DNA from: Lacibacter cauensis
GTDB taxonomy: Bacteria; Bacteroidota; Bacteroidia; Chitinophagales; Chitinophagaceae
Direction: 5' to 3'
DNA length: 64,000 nucleotides
Assembly (NCBI RefSeq): GCF_007830055.1
Contig: NZ_VLLE01000005.1
Coordinates: 434,001 to 498,000, forward strand
Under the pieces are notes generated by a model. The model saw nothing but the letters and a program-made list of their open reading frames with translations, made no database searches and was not told the DNA's origin. Position numbers and translations under genes: made by a program. Positions 43,869-52,749 of this stretch are shown in pieces. The number at the start of each line of letters is the position of its first letter. The first letter of the stretch is position 1.

Positions 43869-46757
43869 TTAGTTGATTGATTTACCTACCTGATACCAAA
43901 CGCCGCTAACAAGTTTCAGTTTTAATATATCATCTGCAGTTGCTGCAAAGTCAACACCACCTTCCAGTTTAATTACAGCGGTACCAGCACCGCCTGCAGT
44001 ATTATTTTTTACTGTTAATGATCCTGTAAACAAAAGAGTGATTTCGCTACCGTTTTGCCAGTTGATTGTTGTAATAGCGTTAATCTGTGTTGTACCTGTT
44101 ACCCGAAAATCGTTTCCGTCATTCGGAAGTGTTAGGTCATTTGCACTGGCCACATCTGTTCCTTGTGTTATTTGAAACCTTGAAGCTCCTAATGTTATTC
44201 TTTGGCGTTCAATTGTTAATTCAGTTCTTGCTACAGTTTGTTGTGTTGTTCCGCTTGCTGCCGGCGCCCATGTCTGAAAAATGAACTTACCGCCACCACC
44301 AGTTCCACGGCCTGACGAACTCTGGAAATACCAGTTGCTACCATCTCTGTTTGTTGCTGAATAAGTGGGGGATACACGGAAGTAGTTATTATCTGCACCG
44401 CCTGCACCGAAGTAAAACTTTTGATCGAATGCTCCATTACCGCTCGATATATAAACTTCCTGATTAGCAGGAGTGTAAGTTTGCGGAAAATCACCAATGA
44501 TAACCGAACCTGTTAATGAATTTGGTAATGATAATGCAGCGGGGTTACGCATGATTGCGTGAAAGTTATTTGAACCAGTGGTAATACCAATTCCGCTTTC
44601 GTAACTTAGGAAAGTATTGTCACTACCAGACAATGTTCCAGCATCGCCAACTCTTCCAGAAAAACTTACAATTCTCGACGCACTGATAGATGGAACTGCA
44701 TTCCCGAAGGCTGCAACAAAAATATCATTACCAGAATAATTTCCGCTATTTCCAAAAAATGATCGAGTTGTTGGCTCAAATACAACTTGTCGAATACCAG
44801 TTTGTATCGGAAATACAAGATCATTAGGGCCACCACTTGTGAATCTTGCACTTGTAAATGCAAAATTTGAACTATTTCCCAAGTGTATTCTTTGTTGCGT
44901 AACAATAACACTATCTGTGCGAATAAAAGAACTCGTATGTATTGCGCTGCGTGATTGTGCGTATGTTCCTCCTGCACTTGACGCACCGAATACATTTTCG
45001 ATTCCGTTAAACTTTTTTTCAGGGTATTGAAACAGTTCACCTTTTCTATTTACTCGAAGAACTGGCATATATTCATTGCCAGACGGAATATTATAGAATT
45101 TAACAGGTGAAGTTGAATCTGAAAATAAACTACTAACGTTAACGCCTAAGGCTTTTATAATTTCATTGGCAACAACAAGATGCCCACTGTCTGACAAGTG
45201 TACATTGTCCCAATTAAGATAATTGACTTTAATGTTAACATCAGAACTACTTTTTCTAAGCACTGTATCAATACGGATTACCTGTAAATTATTAGCAGCA
45301 CAATAGTTTAAAATAGCTGTATTAAAATTATTGTTTGTACCCGCATATTTAGGAACAAGTGTTCCAACTACAACTTTTAAACCAGCTCTTATGAGAGGCT
45401 TTGCAACACTATCGAGCCTTACCTTGAAAACAGTAGTATCTGTAACAATTCGATCCCTGTCGTTATACCCCCCCATGATCAAAACAGGATTACCCAATGC
45501 AATTGCGTTGTTTACCATTGTGTAACTCTGATCTAATAAAGCCGTTCCGTTTGCAGCTAATGTTGTAAACTTGCTTAAATTTCCCCTGAAAACTAAAGAA
45601 GGGAAAGTTTTTTCTTGTGTACTTGCTCCTTCGCCTGCGGTGTGCGAATCGCCAATAATTGTCCATCCAAAACCTTTATTAGCTGTAGATGAAATTTGAA
45701 ACTTAGTTATGTGCTGTGTACCTCCCAAAACGCCCATGTACATTTCTCCGCCCGTTGAAAATCCTGCTGCATAGTTGTACACAATATCAACAGATTTCCC
45801 TGTCCTCTTATTGGTCATTTTGGCTAAAATATACCAGTACTCACGATCTATACTTATCTCTAAAGTATCTGTTGCTATGTGTGATAATGAAGCGGATTTT
45901 GATATTATACCTGTTATGCTTTCTGCAACAATAATTCTTCCACTATCAGAATTTGTAGATAAGTCAAACATGAATGAACGTGCAGACGGGAATGCATCTG
46001 TTCCACTTTCAAAATGAAAGCTTATTCCATTGGATGAACTATTTCTATCTTGTGGTACGATTGTAACTTTTACAGACAGATCCTTGTAATTTAAATGGGT
46101 TAAGCGAAGTCTGTTTGCCCAAACCGTAGAGGCTCCTGTTATCGAGTTGTAAGATGTTGTTGCTGTTGTACCTCCGCTAAGAATAAGTTTATTGTTAACC
46201 GTTACCGTTGCAGCAGGCGTTACATCGGTGAACCCAGCAGGTAACGATGTGCCAGGGAATGTAGTGTTATAAATGTAACCTAATTGATTTGGCTGTATTC
46301 CTGTTTCTGTGCTGTTCCAGGATGAATCAGCACCACCACCAGTCACCGTACCTGGTTGCCATCCGCTCAATGTCCATACCGGTACTTGCCCTAATGCAGC
46401 TCCACTTTGGGTTAAATCGTTTAATGGATGAGTATGAACAATAGGAGCGTAGAAAGAAGAATAATCACTAGCATTGGCCACTACAGCACCGGTACGGCCA
46501 AATACAGAACCTACAGCGCCTCCGCCGCCACCACCGGCACGTGCACGCACAAAATCGGCTACAGCTTTTGCAGTAGGTATTTTTGTATCACTGCTACTAT
46601 CTGTAGAAAAAAGACTAATGCTGAAATCTGTAATGGAACGGGTTTTTAACTGCAGCTTTTCACTTGCCTGCAGATGCTTTGCATATACACGTGTTGATTG
46701 TGATTTCGCCACAGCAGAACTAACACACACTGCAGCAATTAATATAAGATGTTTCAT
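43869..46757 (-). CDS. Exported spike-like protein with SGNH hydrolase domain
   Basis: 962 residues. A signal peptide (MKHLILIAAVCVSSAVAKSQ) leads into a phage receptor-binding-type N-terminus: KIPTAKAVADFVRAR, a Gly6 run and the FGRTGAVVA motif often seen in tail-fibre proteins. Residues about 160-355 form a jelly-roll-like carbohydrate-binding part. Residues 363-540 are an SGNH hydrolase: Ser371 in IIGDSHTAGEG, Asn432 in MGGYND, and Asp523/His526 in LSDSGH. The last 400 residues are Ser/Gly/Asn-rich beta repeats. Probably deacetylates or degrades surface polysaccharide. Its start overlaps the previous stop (TAATG). Confidence 0.85.
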   Translation of the reverse strand: MKHLILIAAVCVSSAVAKSQSTRVYAKHLQASEKLQLKTRSITDFSISLFSTDSSSDTKIPTAKAVADFVRARAGGGGGGAVGSVFGRTGAVVANASDYSSFYAPIVHTHPLNDLTQSGAALGQVPVWTLSGWQPGTVTGGGADSSWNSTETGIQPNQLGYIYNTTFPGTSLPAGFTDVTPAATVTVNNKLILSGGTTATTSYNSITGASTVWANRLRLTHLNYKDLSVKVTIVPQDRNSSSNGISFHFESGTDAFPSARSFMFDLSTNSDSGRIIVAESITGIISKSASLSHIATDTLEISIDREYWYILAKMTNKRTGKSVDIVYNYAAGFSTGGEMYMGVLGGTQHITKFQISSTANKGFGWTIIGDSHTAGEGASTQEKTFPSLVFRGNLSKFTTLAANGTALLDQSYTMVNNAIALGNPVLIMGGYNDRDRIVTDTTVFKVRLDSVAKPLIRAGLKVVVGTLVPKYAGTNNNFNTAILNYCAANNLQVIRIDTVLRKSSSDVNIKVNYLNWDNVHLSDSGHLVVANEIIKALGVNVSSLFSDSTSPVKFYNIPSGNEYMPVLRVNRKGELFQYPEKKFNGIENVFGASSAGGTYAQSRSAIHTSSFIRTDSVIVTQQRIHLGNSSNFAFTSARFTSGGPNDLVFPIQTGIRQVVFEPTTRSFFGNSGNYSGNDIFVAAFGNAVPSISASRIVSFSGRVGDAGTLSGSDNTFLSYESGIGITTGSNNFHAIMRNPAALSLPNSLTGSVIIGDFPQTYTPANQEVYISSGNGAFDQKFYFGAGGADNNYFRVSPTYSATNRDGSNWYFQSSSGRGTGGGGKFIFQTWAPAASGTTQQTVARTELTIERQRITLGASRFQITQGTDVASANDLTLPNDGNDFRVTGTTQINAITTINWQNGSEITLLFTGSLTVKNNTAGGAGTAVIKLEGGVDFAATADDILKLKLVSGVWYQVGKSIN

Positions 46758-47185
46758 TAAGCGAAATTTGGATGAACGTAATAACGGAAACTAAGAACAG
46801 CTGTAGGAGGTAAGAACAATACCTGGATGCGCACATACGATTCGCCATTGCCAAATATTTCATTATACAATCCTAAACTGCCACACAAAAAATCGAGCTG
46901 ATCAATTGCATATTTTTTCGGATCAGTAGAACCGGCGTTCAGCGTTGATATTTGCGTAGTAGTAACAATTGGATTGGGGAATGCAATTTGGCGGCTTACG
47001 TTGTTAATTACTACATCAACATCGGTTGCATTTGGATCTGTTATTGTAATCCGTTCAATAATGGCGCCCGGAGGAAAACGAACGAAATCCAAACCATCAG
47101 AACCACCGATGGTGTAAATTTTAAGAAACGAACCAACAGCATCCTTTGCTGCATTTGATGTAGATCCGGTAAGCCTGTACCCCAT
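46757..47185 (-). CDS. Beta-rich structural protein, candidate spike-base/penton-like
   Basis: 142 residues, almost entirely short strands (DFVRFPPGAIIERITITDPNA; VDVVINNVSRQIAFPNP; YVRIQVLFLPPTAVLSFRYY), without signal or membrane segment. Its place next to the spike gene, coupled by TAATG, suggests a spike-anchoring capsid component. No family recognised. Confidence 0.75.
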   Translation of the reverse strand: MGYRLTGSTSNAAKDAVGSFLKIYTIGGSDGLDFVRFPPGAIIERITITDPNATDVDVVINNVSRQIAFPNPIVTTTQISTLNAGSTDPKKYAIDQLDFLCGSLGLYNEIFGNGESYVRIQVLFLPPTAVLSFRYYVHPNFA

Positions 47186-47190
47186 AGCAG

Positions 47191-47622
47191 TTACTTTTTA
47201 AGTTCGAAATATTTGCCTTGTACTAACAAATCGTACGTGCGTTGCGGCAATTTTGCACCATTGAGATTTTTGGTAATCAATGCAGCCAGTTTAAACAGAA
47301 CAGCATCCCGGCCGTCTGCAGGTAGTTTCTGTAGCTCTGCAACAATGCAGCGGAACTTATCTGCATCGCTTAAACCTTTACAGGCATCTACAATACCTAA
47401 GGCTGTTACAGATACCTTTGTTGCCTGCAGTAATTGTTGTCGTACAATACGATCGATATCGCCTGGTATAATGGCTTCTATTACATCGGCCACCGGGCTT
47501 TCTAAAAATTTCTTCAACCCGTTGGTAACAGCTAATGCATATTCTACATGTTGCTCCAGGTAATCATCTACTTTGTTCCAAAGGCTGCTGATGGCCCTCC
47601 AGATGCGTTTTAAAAACTTCAT
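47191..47622 (-). CDS. Helical element protein, unknown
   Basis: 143 residues, helical, with the pattern DDYLEQHVEYALAVTNGLKKFL then IIPGDIDRIVRQQLLQA. The N-terminus is amphipathic (KFLKRIWRAISSLWNKV), suggesting membrane-surface association. I do not recognise a named family. Confidence 0.75.
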   Translation of the reverse strand: MKFLKRIWRAISSLWNKVDDYLEQHVEYALAVTNGLKKFLESPVADVIEAIIPGDIDRIVRQQLLQATKVSVTALGIVDACKGLSDADKFRCIVAELQKLPADGRDAVLFKLAALITKNLNGAKLPQRTYDLLVQGKYFELKK

Positions 47623-47634
47623 TTGATGTAAGGT

Positions 47635-48240
47635 TTATATGAGTGAATTAATCGCTAGTGAGCAAAAAAAAAGCACTACTGCAGCTGCAATACCACCCGC
47701 TGCAGGTGCAGCTGCTTTTATTGCACCAAACACAATATCCCGGTGTGCAGCAAGTACACTATTGAAAACGTACTGCTTAAATTCTTTTACCGTAATCTGT
47801 GCATCTTTATTGATGTTCACGACCGGGTTTTGTTTTGCAATTACTGCAGCTGATAATTTACTTGTCTGCAATACCCAGGTATCGGGCTTGCCAATTAAGG
47901 CAGGGAAGAACACAACTGAATACACATCGTAGTAGCTTTTCATTTTGCCTTTGTATGGCAGGAAGTAACGACGAACATATTCCAGCTGATCTACCGGGTT
48001 CATCACTTTTAAAGCCTCTACAGAGGTTTTTAGCCCACGTGCAGTATCGGGCATAAACTGTATTAAACCGGTAGCGTTTGTTTTGGGGTTTACTGCAGCT
48101 GCGTTTAACCGACTTTCAGACCACATTACTTGCATTAACCAGTGTGGGCTTATAACCAACTCGTTTGCAATAGCAACTACTCGATCGGCAAAAGCTTTTT
48201 GCAGATCTGCTCTGATTGTGCTGATTCTAAGTAAACTCAT
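47635..48240 (-). CDS. Membrane-anchored lytic transglycosylase (SLT fold)
   Basis: 201 residues. Catalytic Glu42 in MWSESRLNAAAVNP and the GLIQFMPDTA motif (58-67) define a soluble-lytic-transglycosylase-like domain that cleaves the murein glycan. The C-terminus is a single hydrophobic helix (GGIAAAVVLFFCSLAINSL). A C-terminally anchored muramidase is typical of virion-associated entry enzymes in membrane-containing phages. Overlaps the next gene by ATGA. Confidence 0.9.
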   Translation of the reverse strand: MSLLRISTIRADLQKAFADRVVAIANELVISPHWLMQVMWSESRLNAAAVNPKTNATGLIQFMPDTARGLKTSVEALKVMNPVDQLEYVRRYFLPYKGKMKSYYDVYSVVFFPALIGKPDTWVLQTSKLSAAVIAKQNPVVNINKDAQITVKEFKQYVFNSVLAAHRDIVFGAIKAAAPAAGGIAAAVVLFFCSLAINSLI

Positions 48241-48881
48241 GATTTTATGCTTTGCCAGGGTAATGTGAATGATGGAAACTGTAGCGTAGTCTTCGTAGCT
48301 GCAGGGAATTTATTTACCCGGTCACGAATGAAAGCATCGGCAAGTTGTTTGCTGAAACTTTTAATACTTGTGCCTGGTATTGATTTTGGACTTCTGTAAT
48401 ACAACTCTCTGTTACGACGAAGCAGGTTGTAGAAAGCTTCCTGTGCATTATTAGCCACAGTTATTACTGCAGCAGACAGTTTTGCTTTACTAGCAGCAAC
48501 ATTTTTCTGCAGTTGCTTTGCGGTGTAATTGATGACAGCAACAGCATCATTTTCTTTGTGTAGCAAAAAATCATAAACAAAATTTGCAATATCCTGGTTG
48601 CGGAAAAGGTTGCCGCTCATTAATCCATTCCAGTAACGGTTAAAGTAGTAATCAGCTATTAACTTATTCAGCTGTTCATCATCAAATTTTGCATAGCGTG
48701 GCGTACGTGTAATGCTTCCGTATTTGGAAGTAGCTAATTGAAACAATCGTTTCCATCCCGGCCAATTCGGATTGTACTTGTAAGTAATACCGGCATAGGT
48801 ATGCCCGGCGCTGGGATCGTTCCAGTAGCCACCCTCTAAGTCTTTTGTTTTTTCTTTTGCTATGGTAAACTGTACGGACAT
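48237..48881 (-). CDS. GH108-type muramidase / endolysin
   Basis: 214 residues from the ATG at 48881 (a TTG two codons upstream is ignored). LEGGYWNDPSAGHTYAGITY contains the catalytic Glu16 and the DP/GIT pattern of glycoside hydrolase 108. The C-terminal region matches the peptidoglycan-binding domain that accompanies it (FAKFDDEQLNKLIADYYFNRYW-like core; NFVYDFLLHKENDA). Probably the lysis enzyme, while the neighbouring transglycosylase serves entry. Confidence 0.88.
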   Translation of the reverse strand: MSVQFTIAKEKTKDLEGGYWNDPSAGHTYAGITYKYNPNWPGWKRLFQLATSKYGSITRTPRYAKFDDEQLNKLIADYYFNRYWNGLMSGNLFRNQDIANFVYDFLLHKENDAVAVINYTAKQLQKNVAASKAKLSAAVITVANNAQEAFYNLLRRNRELYYRSPKSIPGTSIKSFSKQLADAFIRDRVNKFPAATKTTLQFPSFTLPWQSIKS

Positions 48882-48887
48882 GCGCAA

Positions 48888-49241
48888 TTATAGTTCTGAT
48901 AAAAGGCTGCGATAAACAACAATTTTGTTATTCTTATCGGGTACAGGATCTACACCAAACGTGTATAAAAACGGACCAGGCACTGCACCTGCTCCCGGTG
49001 CAACTGTAATAGGATCGTTTGCCTTATCAAACAAAACAGACAGTTCCGAGTAATCAACGATATCCGGGTTTTCATTGTCGAATCCAAACCCTTCACCGGG
49101 CTTCAAGACATGGCTGGTTCCGATTGTTGCATTGGTGTTGCCGGCATTGTATAAAAACCAGCAATGACAACCATTTGCTTTGAACGTTTCGTTTTGCAAA
49201 ATGGCGTCCTGTTCTGTAATACGTTTGTATTTTGGCTTCAT
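48888..49241 (-). CDS. Small beta-sheet protein, candidate virion component
   Basis: 117 residues from the ATG at 49241, which overlaps the preceding stop (TGATG). Beta-rich: GCHCWFLYNAGNTNATIG, VLKPGEGFGF, PFLYTFGVDP. The pattern resembles a small jelly-roll such as those of minor capsid proteins, but I do not recognise a family. Confidence 0.75.
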   Translation of the reverse strand: MKPKYKRITEQDAILQNETFKANGCHCWFLYNAGNTNATIGTSHVLKPGEGFGFDNENPDIVDYSELSVLFDKANDPITVAPGAGAVPGPFLYTFGVDPVPDKNNKIVVYRSLLSEL

Positions 49242-50308
49242 CACTTGCTACCTCCTTTGTTGTTACTGAATAATGACGGCAATACTTTAGCGGCTACAAC
49301 AGCTATTCCTGCCCACATAATCACCGATTTAATTTCTCCAAAGAAACCGGCATTGCTTCTGTTATCGATATTCTGTTGCTCTGTGCGAGCCTGCTCATTA
49401 CTTTTCTTTACTTCATTGGCAACATTGTCACGGCCTTCCTTTGTAATTTTTCCACCGGCATACAATTCTTCAGCCTTCAGCAATGTTTCAATATTTTTTT
49501 GCTGCGATAACAGCAGGTTACGATGCTTCACCGTATCCGTAATAAGCTGCGTAATTTTTGTTGCGGTGTACAGCGTTGCACCTGTACCAACAATTGCAAG
49601 CACAACCCAAACAATAACAGGGATAACACCAATATTTACAACCTCGCTAAGCTGTTGAATGTTAAGTGTGCGTACCTGCAGCTGAATTTCCTTTGGAAGT
49701 TTTTTTGCAAAATCCTGCACAGTGTAATTGTGCGTTACAACCGCTTCCTGCAGTTTTTGTTTTTGCGATGCAGATAGGTTTTTCTTTTGTGCATCGTAAA
49801 TGAGTTTAGCATTTTTTTGTGCCTGCTCTGTAAATGATTTCAACTCTTTCTCCAGGTTTGCAACCTGTTGATACTTATCTGCAACTTTCTTGTCAGATGT
49901 AAATGTTACAAACGCAAACATTTCATTTGGCTTGTAACGGGTAACATACCTTGTGTTGTTATGGAAGACCTCTACATTAAACTGCATCGACTGTAGGTAT
50001 TTGTTGATGTCTGATGTTTTCATCAGATCATTTACTGTAGAGGGTTGAAAGCGAATTTCCAGCTCCGGGTTCTTTACAATGTCAATGTACTTTGCCTTTG
50101 CATCATTGTCTGCGTTGGCCATTAACTCCTTAAAGGAATTAAATACCCGTAACCTGTTATCGGATGGTTTTTTTGCAACGAATGTTTTGCCGCCAATTGT
50201 AAGGCTTTTGCCCATTACAATTTTACTGGTAAGTAAATAACGCTTTATCTTGTTTCCACCGGACAAGATAAATTTTCCTACTTCCAAAAAATAAGGCGGC
50301 AACATCAT
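49241..50308 (-). CDS. Two-pass membrane protein with long coiled coil
   Basis: 355 residues from the ATG at 50308, which shares an ATGA overlap with the upstream gene's stop. The first 120 residues are globular, residues about 140-205 form a coiled coil (ANLEKELKSFTEQAQKNAKLI...), then a membrane helix (VIPVIVWVVLAIVGTGATLY), a second coiled coil and a final helix (IMWAGIAVVAAKVLPSLF). Suited to anchor virion parts in an internal membrane or to form a channel. Function inferred only from context. Confidence 0.8.
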   Translation of the reverse strand: MMLPPYFLEVGKFILSGGNKIKRYLLTSKIVMGKSLTIGGKTFVAKKPSDNRLRVFNSFKELMANADNDAKAKYIDIVKNPELEIRFQPSTVNDLMKTSDINKYLQSMQFNVEVFHNNTRYVTRYKPNEMFAFVTFTSDKKVADKYQQVANLEKELKSFTEQAQKNAKLIYDAQKKNLSASQKQKLQEAVVTHNYTVQDFAKKLPKEIQLQVRTLNIQQLSEVVNIGVIPVIVWVVLAIVGTGATLYTATKITQLITDTVKHRNLLLSQQKNIETLLKAEELYAGGKITKEGRDNVANEVKKSNEQARTEQQNIDNRSNAGFFGEIKSVIMWAGIAVVAAKVLPSLFSNNKGGSK

Positions 50309-50490
50309 AGCTTTAAAATTTTCTTTCCCATGCTCCACTGCTTGGGATTGTTTATTTTGATATCAGCTAACTTCTCCAGTTGTTTTGCTACATCGGGGTT
50401 ATCCTTACAGAGAAGATCTACTGCTTTCATAACCCTGTCTTTATCATCCTGCGATAATTTATCGTAGGAGAGTGTAAGTACATTACTCAT
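50305..50490 (-). CDS. Small helical protein
   Basis: 61 residues, helical and charged (LSQDDKDRVMKAVDLLCKDNPDVAKQLEKLADI). Overlaps both neighbours (8 bp and ATGA), so it is an integral part of the operon. Unknown function. Confidence 0.75.
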   Translation of the reverse strand: MSNVLTLSYDKLSQDDKDRVMKAVDLLCKDNPDVAKQLEKLADIKINNPKQWSMGKKILKL

Positions 50491-51346
50491 CGCTCATGCC
50501 TTTTAGGTAATCGAGCCCCATACTGTACGTATCAGGATCGTTCTTTTTTGTACGTGCCAACAGTTCCAGCTGTTCGGCCAATTGCTGCTGTGCTGCAGGA
50601 TCATCGGCCTGCTCACCCAACATATCGCTTAAAGCTGCTGCAATGCGTTCCTGCGTGTTTGTAGCCGCATCCTCTACAGTTTCTGTACTGCCAACAGATG
50701 ATGGAGCTTGTGGCGCTGCAGCGGCTGCAGCTGTTGTTTTAGGCGCTCCTGGCATTAAACCTATGCCGGCAACTGTTTTCATTAAATCCTTTGCGAATTC
50801 GCTTTTCTTCAGTTGCGGCCAAAACATGGTACCAATGCTGTACAAACCACCATTGATGCCACTTTCTTTTTCAGCCAGCTCTGCTTTCAGTCGTTTGTTT
50901 TCCTCAATCAATTCCTGTTCTTTCTTTTTACGTTCGGCTTCTTCAGTCATCAGCTTGAACTTTTGCTCAATGGCCTGCGTAAAATTTTCCGGCGTTACTT
51001 CGCCGATTCCATCTAAATAAAGGGGCTTGCCTGCAGGTTCAGTGGTACTGCCAATGCCGGCCATTGTTTGGCCGCTGCGTTCTACCTCGAACGTGCAATC
51101 GATAATACCTTTACTAATGCCTGGCTTTGTACTTGCGGTTAAGTAATACATGCCGGGTGTTAACCGGTTTAAGCAACCACGCAGATCCTGCAGCGATGCT
51201 TCCAAACCAAGATTCTCAATTTCGAAATCTGATTTAGCAACAAAGTTGCCTTGCTCTTTTGCAGTTTTACTTTCGCTGATTTTCCAGTACGGCGCTTTCA
51301 TTTGCCGTACCATTTCCAGCACGTTATCTTTTCCGTAAATAGCCAC
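50483..51346 (-). CDS. Element structural protein with coiled coil and Ala-rich linker
   Basis: 287 residues. A beta-rich first half (GMYYLTASTKPGISKGIIDCTFEV) precedes a charged coiled coil (EEAERKKKEQELIEENKRLKA, residues about 137-165), an Ala/Pro linker and a helical C-terminus. It sits 3 bp after the candidate minor capsid gene, consistent with a capsid-associated or scaffold role. No family recognised. Confidence 0.78.
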   Translation of the reverse strand: MAIYGKDNVLEMVRQMKAPYWKISESKTAKEQGNFVAKSDFEIENLGLEASLQDLRGCLNRLTPGMYYLTASTKPGISKGIIDCTFEVERSGQTMAGIGSTTEPAGKPLYLDGIGEVTPENFTQAIEQKFKLMTEEAERKKKEQELIEENKRLKAELAEKESGINGGLYSIGTMFWPQLKKSEFAKDLMKTVAGIGLMPGAPKTTAAAAAAPQAPSSVGSTETVEDAATNTQERIAAALSDMLGEQADDPAAQQQLAEQLELLARTKKNDPDTYSMGLDYLKGMSDE

Positions 51347-51348
51347 AG

Positions 51349-51765
51349 TTATTTGTTTGGTTGATCCTGGTAGAGGAATGTAATGAGGAACGCATGCGTG
51401 GTTAACAAACCGGTGCGATCGTACAATGTGATGTAGCTTTTAGATACATCAATCGGAAACGCATCCAGTTCCATTACCCATGTTTGCGAATTAATAAGCG
51501 TTTCCAACGGAAGCTTTTTTATTTCTTCCTGTCCGGTTTTTTTATTTACCAGTGTGAGGAAAGCCTTTTTTTGAATGGCATCCGGAACAATTGTCTTTCC
51601 TTCAGGTGTTGTACCAATTGCTGCAGAACCAATGATGATACCGGTAACAAACATGTTATCCAGCATTTTTTCATTGTCGCTGAATTTGAAACGCTCACTG
51701 TTTACATTGATGACAGGTAATTCGAACAGCGTAGTTTTCTTAACAGGAAATTTTTGTAAACTCAT
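51349..51765 (-). CDS. Candidate minor capsid (jelly-roll-like) protein
   Basis: 138 residues from the ATG at 51765 (MSLQKFPVKKTTLFEL). All beta, with the segment MFVTGIIIGSAAIG followed by KKAFLTLVNKKTGQEEIKKLPLETL. The larger protein immediately upstream (51831-52682) has the matching order AFIATGVRIGLLKQ then ALRMNIDDKDELKGFP, so both may be jelly-roll relatives. A strong terminator separates the two genes, implying lower expression of this one. Confidence 0.75.
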   Translation of the reverse strand: MSLQKFPVKKTTLFELPVINVNSERFKFSDNEKMLDNMFVTGIIIGSAAIGTTPEGKTIVPDAIQKKAFLTLVNKKTGQEEIKKLPLETLINSQTWVMELDAFPIDVSKSYITLYDRTGLLTTHAFLITFLYQDQPNK

Positions 51766-51777
51766 ATACTGCTTTTG

Positions 51778-51806
51778 AAAAACCATCCCGCACCGGCGGG
51801 ATGGTT
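51778..51806 (-). terminator. Terminator directly after the candidate capsid gene
   Basis: AACCATCCCGC / GCGGGATGGTT, an 11-bp perfect stem with a 4-nt loop, T-run on the minus strand. It would boost the ratio of the upstream gene's product over those downstream, as expected for a major capsid gene. Confidence 0.9.
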
Positions 51807-51830
51807 TTATTAATCAAATCGGTTTGCTTA

Positions 51831-52682
51831 TTACGCTCCTTTAGAACCTTGTAAAACTTCGAAGCCGAAGAGTTCCATTACCAGGAAGTGTTCAAAACCT
51901 GCAGTTGCAGATGTACCACCGGCAAATGCTGCATAAGTTGGGAATACCACTTCAATTTCATTCTTCTTATCACCATCAATGATGATATGCGGAGTGAGGT
52001 TAACAATACCTGCTTCGGGGCTACGCTGGTCGTAGTTGGTACCTGCAGTTTGTTGCGTTTCTGGAATGTGCAGGAAGCGACTCATTGGGAAACCTTTCAG
52101 CTCATCCTTATCATCGATGTTCATACGCAATGCACCTTGGTAGATTGCCAACAGATCTGCAGCTGCAGCTGCACCAAATGCAGTAATGTTTGGATAGGTA
52201 TGCACCAACCCATTTGTTTTAGCATTGGCAGTATCTTGCTTTAATAAGCCAATACGAACACCGGTTGCAATAAACGCATCGTTACGATCGAGACGGCGTT
52301 CTGTACTCTTTACAGTTGCACCATCGCCGAGGAACGTACGGAAACGAATGACAGGCTCTGTATTTTTAATCGGCGCTTCCAGTCGTAAATACCCGGGAAC
52401 AACTTTTTTACCTTTAAAACGTGGGCTCGTGCTGTTTACTAAATAAGCTGCACGTTCAGGATCTGTTACTAAAGCTTGTACCAGTGCCTGTCCTTCTGTA
52501 CCGGTACCGCTACCAACATACATACCCAATACACCGTTTTGTTGAGGAATAAGAGAACCAGCCAGGTTAACAGCAACACCGGCAATTAAAGAAGCTTCTA
52601 CACCTGCACCGAAGTACACACATACTGCAGCAATAAGCAGGGAGAACACAGAAAACGTTAAGATTGTTTTCAAACTTTTCAT
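51831..52682 (-). CDS. Candidate major capsid protein
   Basis: 283 residues. An N-terminal hydrophobic segment (ILTFSVFSLLIAAVCVYFG) and a second weaker one (SLIAGVAVNLAGSLI) precede a beta-rich body: KKVVPGYLRLEAPIKN, RRLDRNDAFIATGVRIGLL, LLAIYQGALRMNIDD, KGFPMSRFLHIP, EIEVVFPTYAAF. Evidence for the capsid role is indirect: all-beta content, position among structural and basic proteins, and a strong terminator right after it. The hydrophobic start is unusual for a capsid protein; it may be cleaved or may anchor the protein in an internal membrane. A host-type membrane protein cannot be excluded. Confidence 0.7.
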   Translation of the reverse strand: MKSLKTILTFSVFSLLIAAVCVYFGAGVEASLIAGVAVNLAGSLIPQQNGVLGMYVGSGTGTEGQALVQALVTDPERAAYLVNSTSPRFKGKKVVPGYLRLEAPIKNTEPVIRFRTFLGDGATVKSTERRLDRNDAFIATGVRIGLLKQDTANAKTNGLVHTYPNITAFGAAAAADLLAIYQGALRMNIDDKDELKGFPMSRFLHIPETQQTAGTNYDQRSPEAGIVNLTPHIIIDGDKKNEIEVVFPTYAAFAGGTSATAGFEHFLVMELFGFEVLQGSKGA

Positions 52683-52749
52683 CGTGAATAATTGAAAATG
52701 AGATAATACTTTTTGAATGATTTTTACCAGAACATTAATCGGTTACCGA

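Noticed and set aside
43869-46757. Diversity-generating retroelement target in the spike
   Set aside because: No reverse transcriptase and no near-identical template repeat were seen.
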